Assembly: GCA_018340375.1 (NCBI GenBank)
Contig: JAFFJZ010000001.1
Span: 51,018,001-51,082,000, forward strand
From: Gonatopus flavifemur
Taxonomy: Eukaryota; Arthropoda; Insecta; Hymenoptera; Dryinidae
Direction of reading: 5' to 3'
Length of the DNA stretch: 64,000 nucleotides
Both the position numbers and the translations under genes were made by a program. The first letter of the stretch is position 1, and every line of letters starts with the position of its first letter. Under the pieces are notes generated by a model. That model saw only the letters and a program-made list of their open reading frames with translations, was not told the DNA's origin and ran no database searches. Below are positions 23,641 through 36,205 of this stretch, in pieces.

Positions 23641-24100
23641 CGAGGTACCGATGCTCACTCTCTACGGTCCTGTCACAATGCGCTAACTTCAGTCGTCGCG
23701 CTAGTGCATACGTGCATGCGTGCGTGCGTGCGTGCAGCGTTCAATAGAGCGCATTCGCGTGTGCGTGTGCGTGGGACCTTGAATCAAGCAGCCTTTGTCG
23801 CGCGCGGCTACGGTACTATCCACACACACGTGTACAAAATATACACACGCACGCACACACCAACCGTATGCACATACGTCACTCTACAACGCGAGGTCGG
23901 CGAAAGTGTACCCGAGAACAGCGCAAGAGCTTTTTTGCTCTCAGAACCGCACTGTGGGGAGAACGCTCTTCTTTCTTACTCGATTTTTTCGTTATATATA
24001 TGTATATATACATATACATATACATGTGCTCCATCAAGCTTATATATCTTCAAACGAACACCGAGGAGGGAAGAAAGAAAGGAAGAAAGAAAGATTGGGC
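23641..24100. promoter_or_regulatory. CG-rich, alternating purine-pyrimidine block
   Basis: It contains (GTGC)n at 23711-23737, GTGTGCGTGTGCGTG at 23759, CGCGCGCGG at 23799, (CA)/(CGCA) runs at 23820-23860, and (TATACA)n near 24000-24026. CpG is unusually dense for the window. All three plus frames have ORFs over 60 codons, which reflects composition rather than coding. A promoter is possible. Confidence 0.3.
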
Positions 24101-26573
24101 AACCGCCATTTTTGTTTCGTCGTAATAGTCGCTGAAATTAGTGTTCACGAGCCGAGGAAACAAAAAAATAGTACAGAACGTTTGATCAATAATTTGATGG
24201 AATAGGAAATCAAAGAGTGAAGCGATACATGATAATATAGAACGGAAATAACGAACTTTCAATTCGTTTTTTTCATTATTATCATTATCTTAATTGATGC
24301 TCAGGGGGATTTAAAAGGTAGACGTGGGATTCTGCGATTCCACAATTTTCTCTGTTGATTTTCAATTTGAATGTCTTGTTGTGAGAAGTATAGTATCGAT
24401 TACCCTATGATTAATATTGAAATTTGTTCATTATAAAAATGGAACTTTTCATCGAACCCTGGTTAAAAAAGTCTAATCAATCCTATCGACTAATGAGATT
24501 CAATATAAACTTTGCAATGAGAAATTACGATTCTAACCTATTAAAAACCAGTTTTTCAATCAGTTCGATGAATTTGAATAATCATTTGGCAAGGTGCTTT
24601 TTACCAAGGAAGTGAAAGAAACGTTTCTCCCACTATGACGAAGAATTCTGCGCCCTAAGAGGAACGTGTTTGCCATAATTGTAATGCAGAATGAGATCAA
24701 TTCACTCTTCTGTTCGAAAAATTCTATGAAATCAAACCACTGGATCAAAAAAGTGTGCAGAGATACATCATTCCTTGGAATATATTGTGTACAAAAAGAT
24801 TTGTAAATTTGTATACAAATTTGTACCTTCAACCGAAACGAATCTCTAAGAACGTCCATTGAATATTCTTGAATCTTCACAAATTTCCTGCCACTGTTTC
24901 CGAAGATTTCTCTCACAGAAATTTACTTCATCCTGACCAAAACGCTTCATTTTTCCTGCAAAATTTTAGGTGAAAAAATGAAGCATTTTGTTCAAAATGG
25001 TCTCAACTTTTCTAAAGATTTGTATTGCCATTGGTTCTATATATTCACTGGAGAAATATGGTGGAGATACTTTGTAGTCTTGTGTCCAGACGATACATGA
25101 TTTACAGACGAGCCCTTCAAGGATCATAAATGGAATACATGTGATTCGTACGTAAATCTTTCGTACGATATACATTACTTATATATACAATGTACTTTCT
25201 ATGTTGGCGAAGAAAAGAAAAAAAAATGGAAACTCTTTTGGAGCTTCATGAAGCGTTCCATGACGTAATTCGTTCAAAAATTCCTTAAAATACTCCTTTT
25301 TCACAAATTCAATTCAGTTGAAAACTGAACTATACTTCTCACGGTTTCCCTCAACAACCAAACGGTGAAAAATTCAAGATAAATGAATGAAAAAGAATGT
25401 TGAAACGAAGCATAGGTCAGACGATAAAATATCTACCGAAAAGTTACAATATGTATACAATATCGAACCAAGTTGCGCAAGAAAATCTCTACTCAAAGCT
25501 GACAGAATTGAGTAAAAAAGAAACACAAATGTATCGATATATATTCTTCTGTAAAACTTTTCAGGGCGTGACAGAAAATGAGAACAAGTTCGTCAGATTG
25601 ATAACTGTATAACGTGAAAAACAATGCGTATAATCGTTTCGAACTTTGAACTCTGGATTATTCTATATTAATACGAGAAACCAAAAGAAAAGTCAAAATT
25701 CCACTCGACACGTTAGAGAATTGTTTTCCTTCTGAGGATAACGTACGTTATTTCAAACTACGTGTGGTGATAAAAGAGGTCAAGAATCGGATGAATTTGT
25801 TTGCAACGAGATGTTAACAATGCTGTCGATGCATCCCGAGGAGTAAACAATTGAAAGAAAAGACTATCGAACAACGAAATGAAATGGAGAGAGAATACAC
25901 GACCGAGTATCAATTCATTATGCTAGAGATAACGAACGGGAGGAAAACTGAGAGAACACGTTAAATGGATTATATGAATAGTAATAATATATTCCATGTA
26001 CTTGATATAACAATGTTGCTGTTCTAAAAACGATAAAATGAACTTACAAAAGTAGTTATCAGGGAGTATATTCGTATGCAATCGTATGATACCGCGTTGT
26101 ATGTGTACACTAATGAACGGTGGTTGCTCTATCCTCATTCTAATAACGCTTTATCGACATAACATATCCTTGATTGGCATTGTTCAAAAATATATATTGT
26201 ACTTCTCTTGATAACCCTATTCTATGTCATGTCGTACACGGGTTTAATGAATTTTTGTTCCATGCTCTGTTTAGAATCATTAAAAACTGTATCTCCCCGT
26301 ACAGTTGTGTATGCGTAGGTCATTTCTTTCAATGAACTTTGTAATGAAAGTTCAAAGAATTCTCTTGCAAAATATTTCCACTTCTGTTTTATCTCCCGTA
26401 CACAATTTTTTATCTACTAGGTTCGTGAAATCTTCTTTCCTCCTGTGGTGTAGAAAATGAAATATCTTATCAAAAAATCAATAGAATTACTATATGAAAA
26501 TCTGCACTGGAATGCTGATGAAATTCGCAGCTGATATGATATGAATCGATGTTTGTATTATATTTAAGGGGTA
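24101..26573. other. Non-coding AT-rich stretch
   Basis: No supported gene or bounded element. A short palindrome AAATTTGTATACAAATTT sits at 24806-24823. Confidence 0.4.
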
Positions 26574-27508
26574 AATAACACTTTGTGTGCAAAAAATTTT
26601 TAGTCATTTTCTAGGATGTGCCACAAACGATAGGAAGATTTTGAGAATATGGGGTTTTTTGCATATGAAAGTACTAGTCGTTGAGTACCAGAAACACATT
26701 TTGTTATATTTTTACAATAGAAAATAGCGACACATCAGCGCATTGAAAGAAAGTCTGGTCTTCCACATGGACGTACCGCTAGAGGTCACAATTATAAATG
26801 TAGAACAAAACATTCAAATTTTCTTAAAAATATAGTCCAAAATCTAGAAATCTACGTGGGATTTTCTCGATATCAGCTTTTTCACTGATTTTATCGCCGA
26901 TTTTTTCGGAAAAATCGAAAAAAAATGTCAAAATGACGCCATTCTCTTCAAAATTTGTTTTTCAAAAAAACCCTACGTAGATAGCTAGATTTTGAGCTAT
27001 ATTTTGAGGAACTTTTCTATTTTTTGTTGTAGATCGAAAATTGTGACCTGTAGCAGTACGCCCGTTTTAACCATGAGAAAGAAAACCTGTGATAAAAATC
27101 TCAAAACGATCGGATAAGCAGAACGGGAGATATGCGCGTACGAAACTTAGGGGCGGGGGGGGGGGGGCTACAGCCACACAGACAGACAGACACGGTGACA
27201 AAATTGTTCCCCGAATTTTGAGGAACATTTCGGTCTAGGAGATTTTTAATTTCGAGACGAAAAAATTCTCGGCTACGATCACAAAACGATCACAAAGCTT
27301 CCCTCTAAACGAGGAAGCATTATTTTGACCGTACTACCATGCCACCATTTTGGATTAAGACAATTGAATAAAAAGTGTTTTTTGTACCCAAAGACTAGTA
27401 TCTTCATATGCAAAAGACCCCATACATTTATAATTTTGTTTTGACTTCATGGCAACACTTTGAAAAAAACGTCAATTTTTCCGTCTACAAAGTGATATCA
27501 CCCCTTAA
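26574..27508. mobile_element. TTAA-flanked non-autonomous element with ~170-bp TIRs
   Basis: TTAA sits at both edges (26574-26577, 27505-27508). Inside it, GGGGTAAATAACACTTTGT pairs with ACAAAGTGATATCACCCC. Pairing resumes at TTTTGCATATGAAAGTACTAG (left) and CTAGTATCTTCATATGCAAAA (right), in total about 170 bp per arm. A second inner inverted pair, AGGTCACAATT / AATTGTGACCT, lies at 26784 and 27043. The interior has a G-tract (27151-27167) and (CAGA)n (27177-27192). No transposase ORF. A TTAA duplication is known for piggyBac and some other superfamilies; family not assignable here. Confidence 0.8.
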
Positions 27509-27590
27509 AATCTTTATGAAACATACCTCCAAAAAATTGAAAGATACACTATCCAAAATTGTTTGGAATTTCATAACTCTTCCCAGTTAG

Positions 27591-27690
27591 CAAATCATGC
27601 ACCTCGAAAGTTTTCAAAATGTTTAAAGAACGTCGCTAAGGTGTTTTGAACGCTTTCAAAACGTCCCAGAAGAATGTTGTGCTAAGTGGA
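27591..27690. mobile_element. 100-bp TIR element with TTTCAAAACG-word interior
   Basis: CCCAGTTAGCAAA and TTGTGCTAAGTGG are inverted with small differences. The interior repeats TTTTCAAAATG, GTGTTTTGAACG and CTTTCAAAACG. It is small but has the same architecture as the larger word-interior elements. Confidence 0.45.
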
Positions 27691-28109
27691 TTTCAATCAC
27701 ATTTCTAACTAGAATTCCAAATTCTTGGTACTTGAATTGGGAATTCATTTAGAAGGAATTGAATTTCCAAAACTTTTACTATATTATATTACCCATCGAT
27801 GTATATTTTCGGAACTGAAATTTCATACACAAGTATATTATTTAAGGGATACCTTAAATTTTCGATTATGTAATTGGAAATTGCTTCCGTTACGCGTATT
27901 TGAGATTTTGTCCAGAATTTTTGAACGGTGTACGATCAAAATTTGGAAGAACAGCTTTTGGAATGAATTATTTGGAATCATTGAAGATAATTTCATAAAA
28001 TTGCGGGATAGTATCATAAAATCGTGCAACAAATGGAGGATTCTGATCCATTGTGATAAATTTGAATTTTAGCACCTTCCTATGCAGATTTTATCAATCG
28101 GCTCAATAA

Positions 28110-28215
28110 CGGCGCATCCCTGAGCCATAAATATTGTGGATCGCGCATTAATCGCGTCCATTAGTGGTTCATCAAGGGTTGTGTACTGAATGATAACGTG
28201 GCTCCAGTGACGGCC
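28110..28215 (+). repeat. Dispersed repeat, copy 2 of the 20940 repeat
   Basis: Shares GGTTCATCAAG, then TACTGAATGATAACGTGG, then CAGT and GTATGAAA in the same order and orientation as 20965-21037. The minus strand is open through it for 67 codons, but the other copy is not similar at protein level. Confidence 0.6.
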
Positions 28216-28332
28216 CTGCTTTCTAAATTCGAGAGAGTATGAAATGGATGGCTTCAGTCCATTGAGTCTCAAAAATATGTTTGCTTGCTTCGGGCGGCAT
28301 TTTCACTTGCTTCAATTCAAATTCGATTCTCT

Positions 28333-28868
28333 CTGGTTAAAAAAAAAACCATTGATTCTCGCCAAATCTCATTGAATCTTGTACAATGTTCTGACAAAAC
28401 CCTATTCAAGCATTTGTCAATGAGATTCAATCAGATGACAGTATTTTTTCAATGTGATTCGGATTGAATTTTGTAAAATGTTCTGACGAAATCCCATTCA
28501 ATTTCATGTCCTCAGAAAAAGTTCACTGCAAAATTGCAGTGTTTGTGAAACTTCAAATTCCAGACTTTCACGCCAAGAATTTCAAAATTTGACTCGAAAA
28601 ATTGACAACTTCACTTCTGGCTGGCTAAAGAACAAAATTTAATTCTAAAAATGTTAAAGATTGAATAAATTTATGATTCACCCAGTATGATCCCGATTGA
28701 AAAAGACCCATTGAATCTCTCCAAAGATCTGATTAAATTTCATTCAATTATTCGGCAATGAGGTTCGATCAGTTTTATAAATTTCTTCAACAACAATGAA
28801 TCTCGTTCAACATTTTTGCAAAATTTCATAAAATTTCATTGTGTCGGATTCAATTGATTTTTTCAAGC
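28333..28868. mobile_element. Probable element with ATTGAATCTC-word interior
   Basis: The interior repeats CATTGAATCTT, GAGATTCAATCAG, CATTGAATCTC and GGATTCAATTG in both orientations. The left edge CTGGTTAAAAAAAA and right edge ATTTTTTCAAGCACC are only loosely inverted. The first 45 bp (TTGATTCTCGCCAAATCTCA and flanks) also occur at 40732-40780 inside the hAT-like element. Confidence 0.4.
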
Positions 28869-30369
28869 ACCACCTCACTGAAAACGTCCAGGTAGAAGAT
28901 ATTCGTCCTTTTCTGACCGGTTTTCGTCCTAGAATTGTATACATTTCGAGATTCGTCTGAAACTCCCACAGTTGAATATCCTGCTAGAAACTGATAAAAA
29001 TTTGTCCGCAACTGTTTATTTGAAATTTCTGAGATCGATTGCGAGGAAGTTCTTTCATGTTGAATCCCTTTGATCGAGGAATTCAAAATTATAAATTGAC
29101 TAATAAAATAAAAGAGTAAGATATCTTTCGAAATTATCAAATTTAATCCCATGCATGTGATTTCATGATTCGAAAATTCCTATTCGCACATAAAATTAGC
29201 TTGTAAACTGTCAAAGAACAATAACAGCCATCGAGTTGAAGAGTAATAACAACGATATATACTTATGTCGTCGGGTTCGTTCGTGATCGTATTACGAGTT
29301 TATGTACATGCATGTACACGTACGTGTTCTTACTTCAAATCTAACTACCATTTAAGAGGCCAACGATTATCTTTCAACTTGTGGTGATATGTCACTAACA
29401 CTGTCATTTAGCGTACAGAGATTCACGAGTATTACTTTGTGGTTAATATGTTATTGTGGAATTTATCTAAAATGAAAGTTATAAAAAAAAAAACTGAATA
29501 GAACGCAATGTATTTGATAATGAGCGGGATATCTCTTGGCTGTTATTGTTTTGAATGTTTACAATATTTTTATTAACCACTGATTAATTCTCGCATATTC
29601 TTGAATGACATTGCACTATATATTGCATTATTATATATGTGTTATTGTTGTTTTTTTTTTTTTTAATCAAATCTGAATCAAAAAGCGAAATTGCTCCTTT
29701 GTCGAAAAATAATTATACAGAAATTCTATAGAATCGAACAATAGAGTTCTAGAGTTACCATCTATATATTTATATTAGCAACAGCAACGTACGTGATTTT
29801 GTTCCTGGTTCAAAGGAAGATATAGTATGTTGCGCGCTCACTGTTGCTGTGAATTGAAAGGTGAAAAATTTAGGGTGCACAGCGGTGTATACTTTTGAAA
29901 GAGGTGCTATTATAAGATGGGCTGTATCTCATCGTCGTAGACCATTTATAAGAAGATAATGTTCCTGCATTCTATTGTGGATCTTGAATATTATTATTCA
30001 AATTCAACGTCTCTGAAGCGATGCATTTTGTGAGATAGAAACATTTCTCTGGATTTTATATTTAATTTCTTCACCGTATCCATCAGAAATAGTAGCAGTT
30101 TGACAATTCAAGCTAAAATTCATTCAATCGATAAATTACACAATTCGGGAGCACCATTGTTGAAACAAAATTGGAATAACGAGCTGAATCCGTAGAATCT
30201 ACACGCGATTTCCAAGAAAACCTAACACGATCATTCGAATCATATTATCACTGTACGTGAATTGAATTTCTCCCCCGACAATTGATTGAAAAGATGAATT
30301 GGAATTTGTGACGAACACCTTTGCTCTCGTGTAGTATTTTCCATTGACTTATATCACTTTTAACTGAAT

Positions 30370-30400
<31 letters not shown>

Positions 30401-31175
30401 CCGTCTCTCGTTCTCCTTTCATCACCGTGTCATACATTTTCCTTCGCATAGGACATGCAAGTCTACTGTGTAACGTGTAGTTGTCGGGTATGTAAGTCCG
30501 TGTAACGATTGGACTTGAAGAGAAAGGATGAAGAGGGAGAGGCGGGCGTACTGTTAAGCCCACCCACACAACGGCGCAATATCGGAAATGATATAAAATT
30601 GCGTCGAGCACGCCGCTGATATTTAAATTGGTTCGCTAAACCACGGATTAATGCTCGCGACAGCGATGACTACAACTACGACGATGACAACGACAACGAC
30701 AATGACGATGATGATGAAGTGTACACGAGATTCACGTGTATCTTCAATCGACTGATAGGATTCAAAGAAGAATATTCTCATGTCATTATACGAACAATTT
30801 CAACGCTGCAAGACAGTTATCCTTCGACTTGATGGATGGATTCAGTTGCGAATTGTGGTTTCCTGTCCAAAAAAAAGGTTCTATAAACAATCATGGTGAC
30901 TCAAATTTTTTAGATCTGATGCTTTTCGCTCGTAATGAGAATTTTATTTATAGAATGTTCACAGGGTGAGATTGAAACTCTGTGAGATCGAAGTAGTGGG
31001 ACATTTTTTCATTTAGAGGGTGGATTTTGTCTGTCATGGAGAAATTGTTTTGTCATCAAAAATACAGAATTTGGGGATTATTCTTCTTTTTGAGAGTTGA
31101 AAGCTTTCAAAAAGTGACAAAAAAATGCACCAAATGATGATGAGAAATTCCTCATTCATGGAAATGCGTTGTTGA
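28869..31175. other. Non-coding stretch with microsatellites
   Basis: No supported gene. (CT)n at 30375-30401; GAC/GAT triplet-rich run at 30662-30718; palindromic CATGTACATGCATGTAC-like sequence near 29300. AT-rich otherwise. Confidence 0.4.
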
Positions 31176-31388
31176 CACTGTTTTTTTAAGGGAGACTTCA
31201 CATAAATGTGGAGAAGTAATTTACCGTAAATTCACTGGAGAATGATACTAAACACGCCATAAAGTTTGAAATTTTCAGTTAAATTTATGGGAAATTTCGT
31301 ATACATGTATCGGAAGTTGATTTCTTATCCCATGATCGGATTGTTCCGATGCGTTTCAAGAAATTCCGAGTATTTTTCACAATATACC
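31176..31388. mobile_element. CACTGT-ended MITE, decayed copy 3
   Basis: Left CACTGTTTTTTT and right AAATTCCGAGTATTTTTCACA resemble the two ends of the copy at 50783-51035 (right end AAATCCCGAATATTTTTTACA). The inner words ATGGGAAATTTCGTATACATG and TTCTTATCCCATGA match the family. The ends are degraded and no TA duplication is left. Confidence 0.45.
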
Positions 31389-34300
31389 TGATACGTCTAT
31401 TGCAGAAAGTGCCAGTGCTTTTAAGATTATACAGATGGAGTTTAGGAAATAATGATGGAATTTTCTTCCAAAACAAGATCATGGCAAAGTTCTTCCATCA
31501 ATGAAGAACTCTTCATTATAATTTGTTTGAGTTTCTTTTCCCTTCTTGGAAAATTTGAGATTCGAAAGGTAGAATCACTCCTCAAAGCAAGAGAAAAATA
31601 TCCTTTTTCTGATGAAAAAATAATTCTCCCATGAACACGGGGCAGGATCCAACACCGATGCGAAGAGGAACTCCCTATAATTTCTACATGGTATTCTCAG
31701 TTCAGAATAACAAAAAATTAAATTCTAGAACGCATTGTGGGTTATCAGGTATGACTTAATATGGGAATAAACAAGTTTAAGCGTCTAGTTTTGATTTTTA
31801 TCATGGATAATATAATGATTTGATTCCTTATCTTATGATAATTATGTATCATGCACCTGTACTATCCCGCTCTTCGTTTAAATTCTGTTTAACTTCCATT
31901 TACGGACATTACAACACGTCTAATGAGTTCATAACAAGTTTGATCACGTTCAAAACGTACATTGTTGATTCTGAATATGAATGAAGACTTCATATAAACT
32001 CCTTTCGTGTAACATATTTAATAAATTCATATGAAATAATGAATTTGTTGCGATCATAATCAGTCTTCATTTGAGAATCCATCAATGTTGCTGAGATTCG
32101 CGTCAACCATTCGTGAAGTTCATTCACATTCATTCTATCGATATTTGAATTTTCTCCTCGCAATTTTTGAAGAATGCGCAATAATCGTCGGTAAACGTCC
32201 TGTCATACACGCCACGATGTTATTCTTCCGTTGCTCTAGAACGATCGGTTGTATGGGAACCAAACGTCGATGCCTCTAAGGATAAGAAAAAAAGTGAAAA
32301 AAAGCATAATAACAGAACGAAGATAAGAAAAAAACATAATCGAAGAAAGGGCAGACCAAAGGAGATCAGTATTAGTAAATGCCCGTAAATCTCTTTCCTT
32401 GTTCTCGCGCGCGCACGAAACCACGGCCCACGAAACGTCCTGGTATTCGTCGTGGTCGTTGTCGTGGGTTTTCTTCGTTTATTCGTTCCAGAATCGTTGT
32501 TTTGTCGTTCCTATGTTGTGAGAAGAAACCGACCGAAATTGAACTACTTCACTTTTTCGTTTCTCATTTGAATCGAGAAGGGCAAATAATAGAATTTCAA
32601 AGAACAAAAATCAAAGGACGAAAGAATCCTGAACGCTTACGCGGGGAAACAAAATCATTCATTTCAACGATGACGCCCGCGCATTTACCTCGCAGTATCA
32701 AAAACGAGTAAGTGTATCATTATTCAAATGACTTCACTGGTGGATATAAATTAGATTCCGAATGACACGAAGGAGTCATGGTTGTAGAGTTTTATAGATT
32801 GTATCGGTATGAGATTATTCCGTGAAGGGGTTTCAAAAATTCGTACAAAAACCGGATGAAGTTTCGTGGATGGAATTTCGAATCGTCCGTTTCACGTGAA
32901 ATCTCGAATTTAAATTCTTACGATCGATATTGCGTAGAATTTAATTAATAGTTAACACTAGAGTTCTTCCAAGTGGAAACGTAAGGGCTCCCTTCGACTC
33001 ACTCAACCTTGAATTCGTTTGAAGTGGCACTGTGCCAACCAAATGAATGCTTTGCTTGTAATTTCAAAGAATTAGTTCTAACTTCTGTAATTTGTATTTC
33101 TATGGAAAAGCGTGTAGTGGAGAAAAATTCTCCGAGTATTTCAGTCAAATAATATCCTCAAAATTCAACGAGCTTTTACAAAGGTTCAAAGAATCATTAT
33201 TTTTTTACGAACGAGTGTTAGTACCTTTTTGTGGCGTTCGTTGTTAGCGTTTCAGAAAAATGAAAGAAAAGTAAACGAAGAAAGAGCGTAATCCCATCAT
33301 GCAAATCTATTCCCCTTCGCTTTCATTCACCGATGATCATTTCGAATTCATTAAACTTCGTACGTTCGATCTTCTGGCCAAGTGAATATTAATAGAGATC
33401 GAAGCAAGGTGTTAATCCACAAGCAATTAGTTATGTTGATTAATTTAACGTATGATGAATTCATTCAAATTGTAATCGATGAAAATTCAATACCACTGCA
33501 CAGAATTGTGTGCATAATTAAAAGAAGTAGATTCATTCATTCAAATACGTAGATTTTATACAGTTTGGTTTTGTTGAATTCAAATTTCGTTCAAAGACAT
33601 CGGGTTGTCATGCTGTTAATATATGGATTATTAATTTCGTTATTGAAGGAAACGCATTATCGAATACATGTTGACAGAATGCAACTTCACTTCAATTCAC
33701 TATAAACCAGAATTTCGAATTATTCCGCTCATAGTAGAAATCATTGTAACTTTGATTGAAACTGTGAATTTTCAGTCGATACAGTTTCATCTATCAGATC
33801 CATCGCGTAAATATATAATTTCACTTAGCAAATAAAAGTGTAGTATAGGGATTTTCTGGCTGATTCATCATGACGAAGTTAGCGACTAAAACTTGGAAGT
33901 GAACTATTCATTTCGAACTGCTCACGTGATTGATGGATAAAACTCTAATTGAGGAAGATTTTTCGTCAACTTTCAAAACGGTTTGTATGATCAAATTCAT
34001 CAATACCAGAGGAAAAATCTCGCGCAATCATCATTTTCGAATTGAAAACAAATGAATCAACTCACGGAGCTTGTGATATTTTTAAGATTGAATCGAAAAA
34101 TTGTTGACGCTTCGTGTTAGAGAGGTCGATCATTGATCCGAAACATGAAAAAATAAACTAATTGTCGATAGATTTCTACGTCCCCGTTTATGACTCATCA
34201 TCTTTCCAATGCATTCTCATTTGAATGTTGCAATGCAATATCCAAACACTGATTTCATTATCATTGATTTGTATTAATTATTTCCATTCTTAATGTTATT

Positions 34301-36141
34301 TTTATTCATATCGTTAAATAAATGTACAAATCAAGCGTGGAATGTGTTATCGTTGAATCAGTTCTATAATTGAAGTTGGAGCGATTCTCATATCACTGTA
34401 TAGTACATTCGAGTATAGTGTAGGAACTGAACTTTCTATATTTCGATGGGATTCAATGTGGAAACGGTTGATGTTTCATAACCCGAAACTTCAGTAGATT
34501 ATACACAAATCGTCGATGTGTGAATCAAAATAATTTGAAATATCAATGACACAGATTCTCAACTATCTTGAGTATCTTGAAGATTCCGAAGTGAAGTGGA
34601 AACTCCGAAGATTAGGGAACTGACCAAAGTTGTGGACGTACTTCGAAGTCACTTAGGACGCTCCTCTATGTAACGTATTATCGTACAGATTTTCTCTCAC
34701 GAGATTACCGTCGTTCTCTTATCTCTCGTTGCCAGTCTCTTCACTTCAATTTAAGACACTGGACTTTTCACAAGAATCATCAATTTTTATATCACTGGAG
34801 CAGCTTTTTATTGTTCGATGGTACCGAAGTATGGCACACGAAGAAAAGTATTCCTGTCTGAAAATTTCTATAGCGAAAGTTCAAATTTGGCTGTTTTTGC
34901 AAATAAATCGCAGCTAAAACCAATTGAATTGGGTACTAGAACGCCTAAAGAATTCACTGAAATAACGATTTACTTGCTAAGCTCTGGAAAGCTCTTCGCT
35001 GTTTCAGCAAAAGATGCACAGAGATTCCGCCGTTGTAATGAATTTGTTTTTCCTTGTGCAAGAATTAACTTACTATGAAGAACTATCAACTAAATTATAT
35101 TCAATCAATTTTTGCACAGATTTTTGAATGAGAATCATTTATCCGTGGCTGACACATTCTTCGATAATTGCAATTAAGGAGTTTCTACCAAAGCGCATGC
35201 ATAAAGCATCGATCAATTACAGGTAACTAAGTATTTGCATGCCCAGGAAATATGTAAAATTTATATAAAAGTTCAATAAATAACAGCCTTCAGGACATTT
35301 GATGGAATACATCAAACGAATCCGTGCAAGAATATCCATTAGAATGATTCAACAACTGCACATAAATTGCACCAAAATTCCATTTAGAAAATTGAAAATA
35401 TAAATTACATCATATTTGCATCATTCACACGACAACTGCAGTAATTTTCTCCCAGCTTTCTACTCTCCTCCAAATGCAACTTTGAAACAACCCGTCTACA
35501 TCGTGCGACACTTTTTTTCTTTTTTTTTTCCTCACACTCGGTCTCTTTCTCCTCTCTCGTCTACTCTCTTGTTTTTTTTACTTTCTTTTTGTGCCCGTGA
35601 AAGATAGAAGACGAGGGTGCAAGAGAGGAGAGTGCATGGAGAAGAAAGCAAGACTGGGAATGAACGAAAGCGAGAGTGATTCTATCCGCGCAATCTTTTT
35701 CCTTTTTCTCATTCTTTCCTTTTCCCTTTCCTTCCCGTTATTGCACTCTCCTCTATTCTTTTGCCTTTTTCTTCTCTTCTTCTTCTTCTTCTTCTTCTTG
35801 TTCTTCTTCTTTTCTCTCTTCATTTTGGTTCGTTCTCAACCATCTCGTCGTTCACCGTCGTTTTTTTTATCATCGACAATACCTCTAATAATTAAATTTT
35901 TCATTGAAAGAAAGAAGAGATAACTTTATCTCTGAAATTGACGAAACGGCTAAATTATTTCCCGGTGCTTGATTGAGTTGTCTTTTGGGATTTCAAATAC
36001 ATGTTTCAGATGTAAGACACGCGTGTACTCACGCAAACTTGAAAATTATTCAAGTTTGAAGATTGTTAAGTGGTCAAAAGATTTTCCCTGGTATTTTTAA
36101 GGAGAATTCATTTGAAACTCGTATAAAAATCATGCAGCGAC
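31389..36141. other. Long non-coding stretch with a polypyrimidine block
   Basis: No recognised gene over 4.7 kb. A CG-rich patch at 32395-32470 starts a 110-codon plus-strand ORF (32379-32711) with no recognisable domain. A strongly pyrimidine-rich region on the plus strand spans 35510-35835, with (TTC)n at 35771-35811. Confidence 0.4.
35771..35811. repeat. (TTC)n microsatellite in a ~300-bp polypyrimidine region
   Basis: Interrupted TTC/TCT repeat. Mirror-symmetric polypyrimidine DNA of this kind can form triplexes. Confidence 0.9.
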
Positions 36142-36205
36142 GCTCGTGTAAAAATGTTTGATTTGTTTTATATGTGATTTTGAAATATGATATTTTTACA
36201 CGAGC
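36142..36205. mobile_element. 64-bp hairpin with perfect 14-bp stem
   Basis: GCTCGTGTAAAAAT (36142) and ATTTTTACACGAGC (to 36205) are a perfect inverted repeat around a 36-bp AT-rich loop. It is either a minimal MITE remnant or a hairpin RNA source; no other copy was seen in the window. Confidence 0.55.

Noticed and set aside
23704..24205. Overlapping 85-143-codon plus-strand ORFs
   Set aside because: All three frames are open in the same low-complexity CG/CA-rich block, and the peptides are repetitive and unrecognisable.
32379..32711. 110-codon plus-strand ORF ending near a GTAAGT donor
   Set aside because: The donor-like CGA|GTAAGTG is tempting, but there is no recognisable domain and composition drifts to local AT-rich background after the first third. 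Not enough to call an exon.
35591..35923. 110-codon ORF in the polypyrimidine block
   Set aside because: Composition is F/S/L runs from TTC/TCT repeats; the opposite strand gives K/R/E runs. No coding signal.
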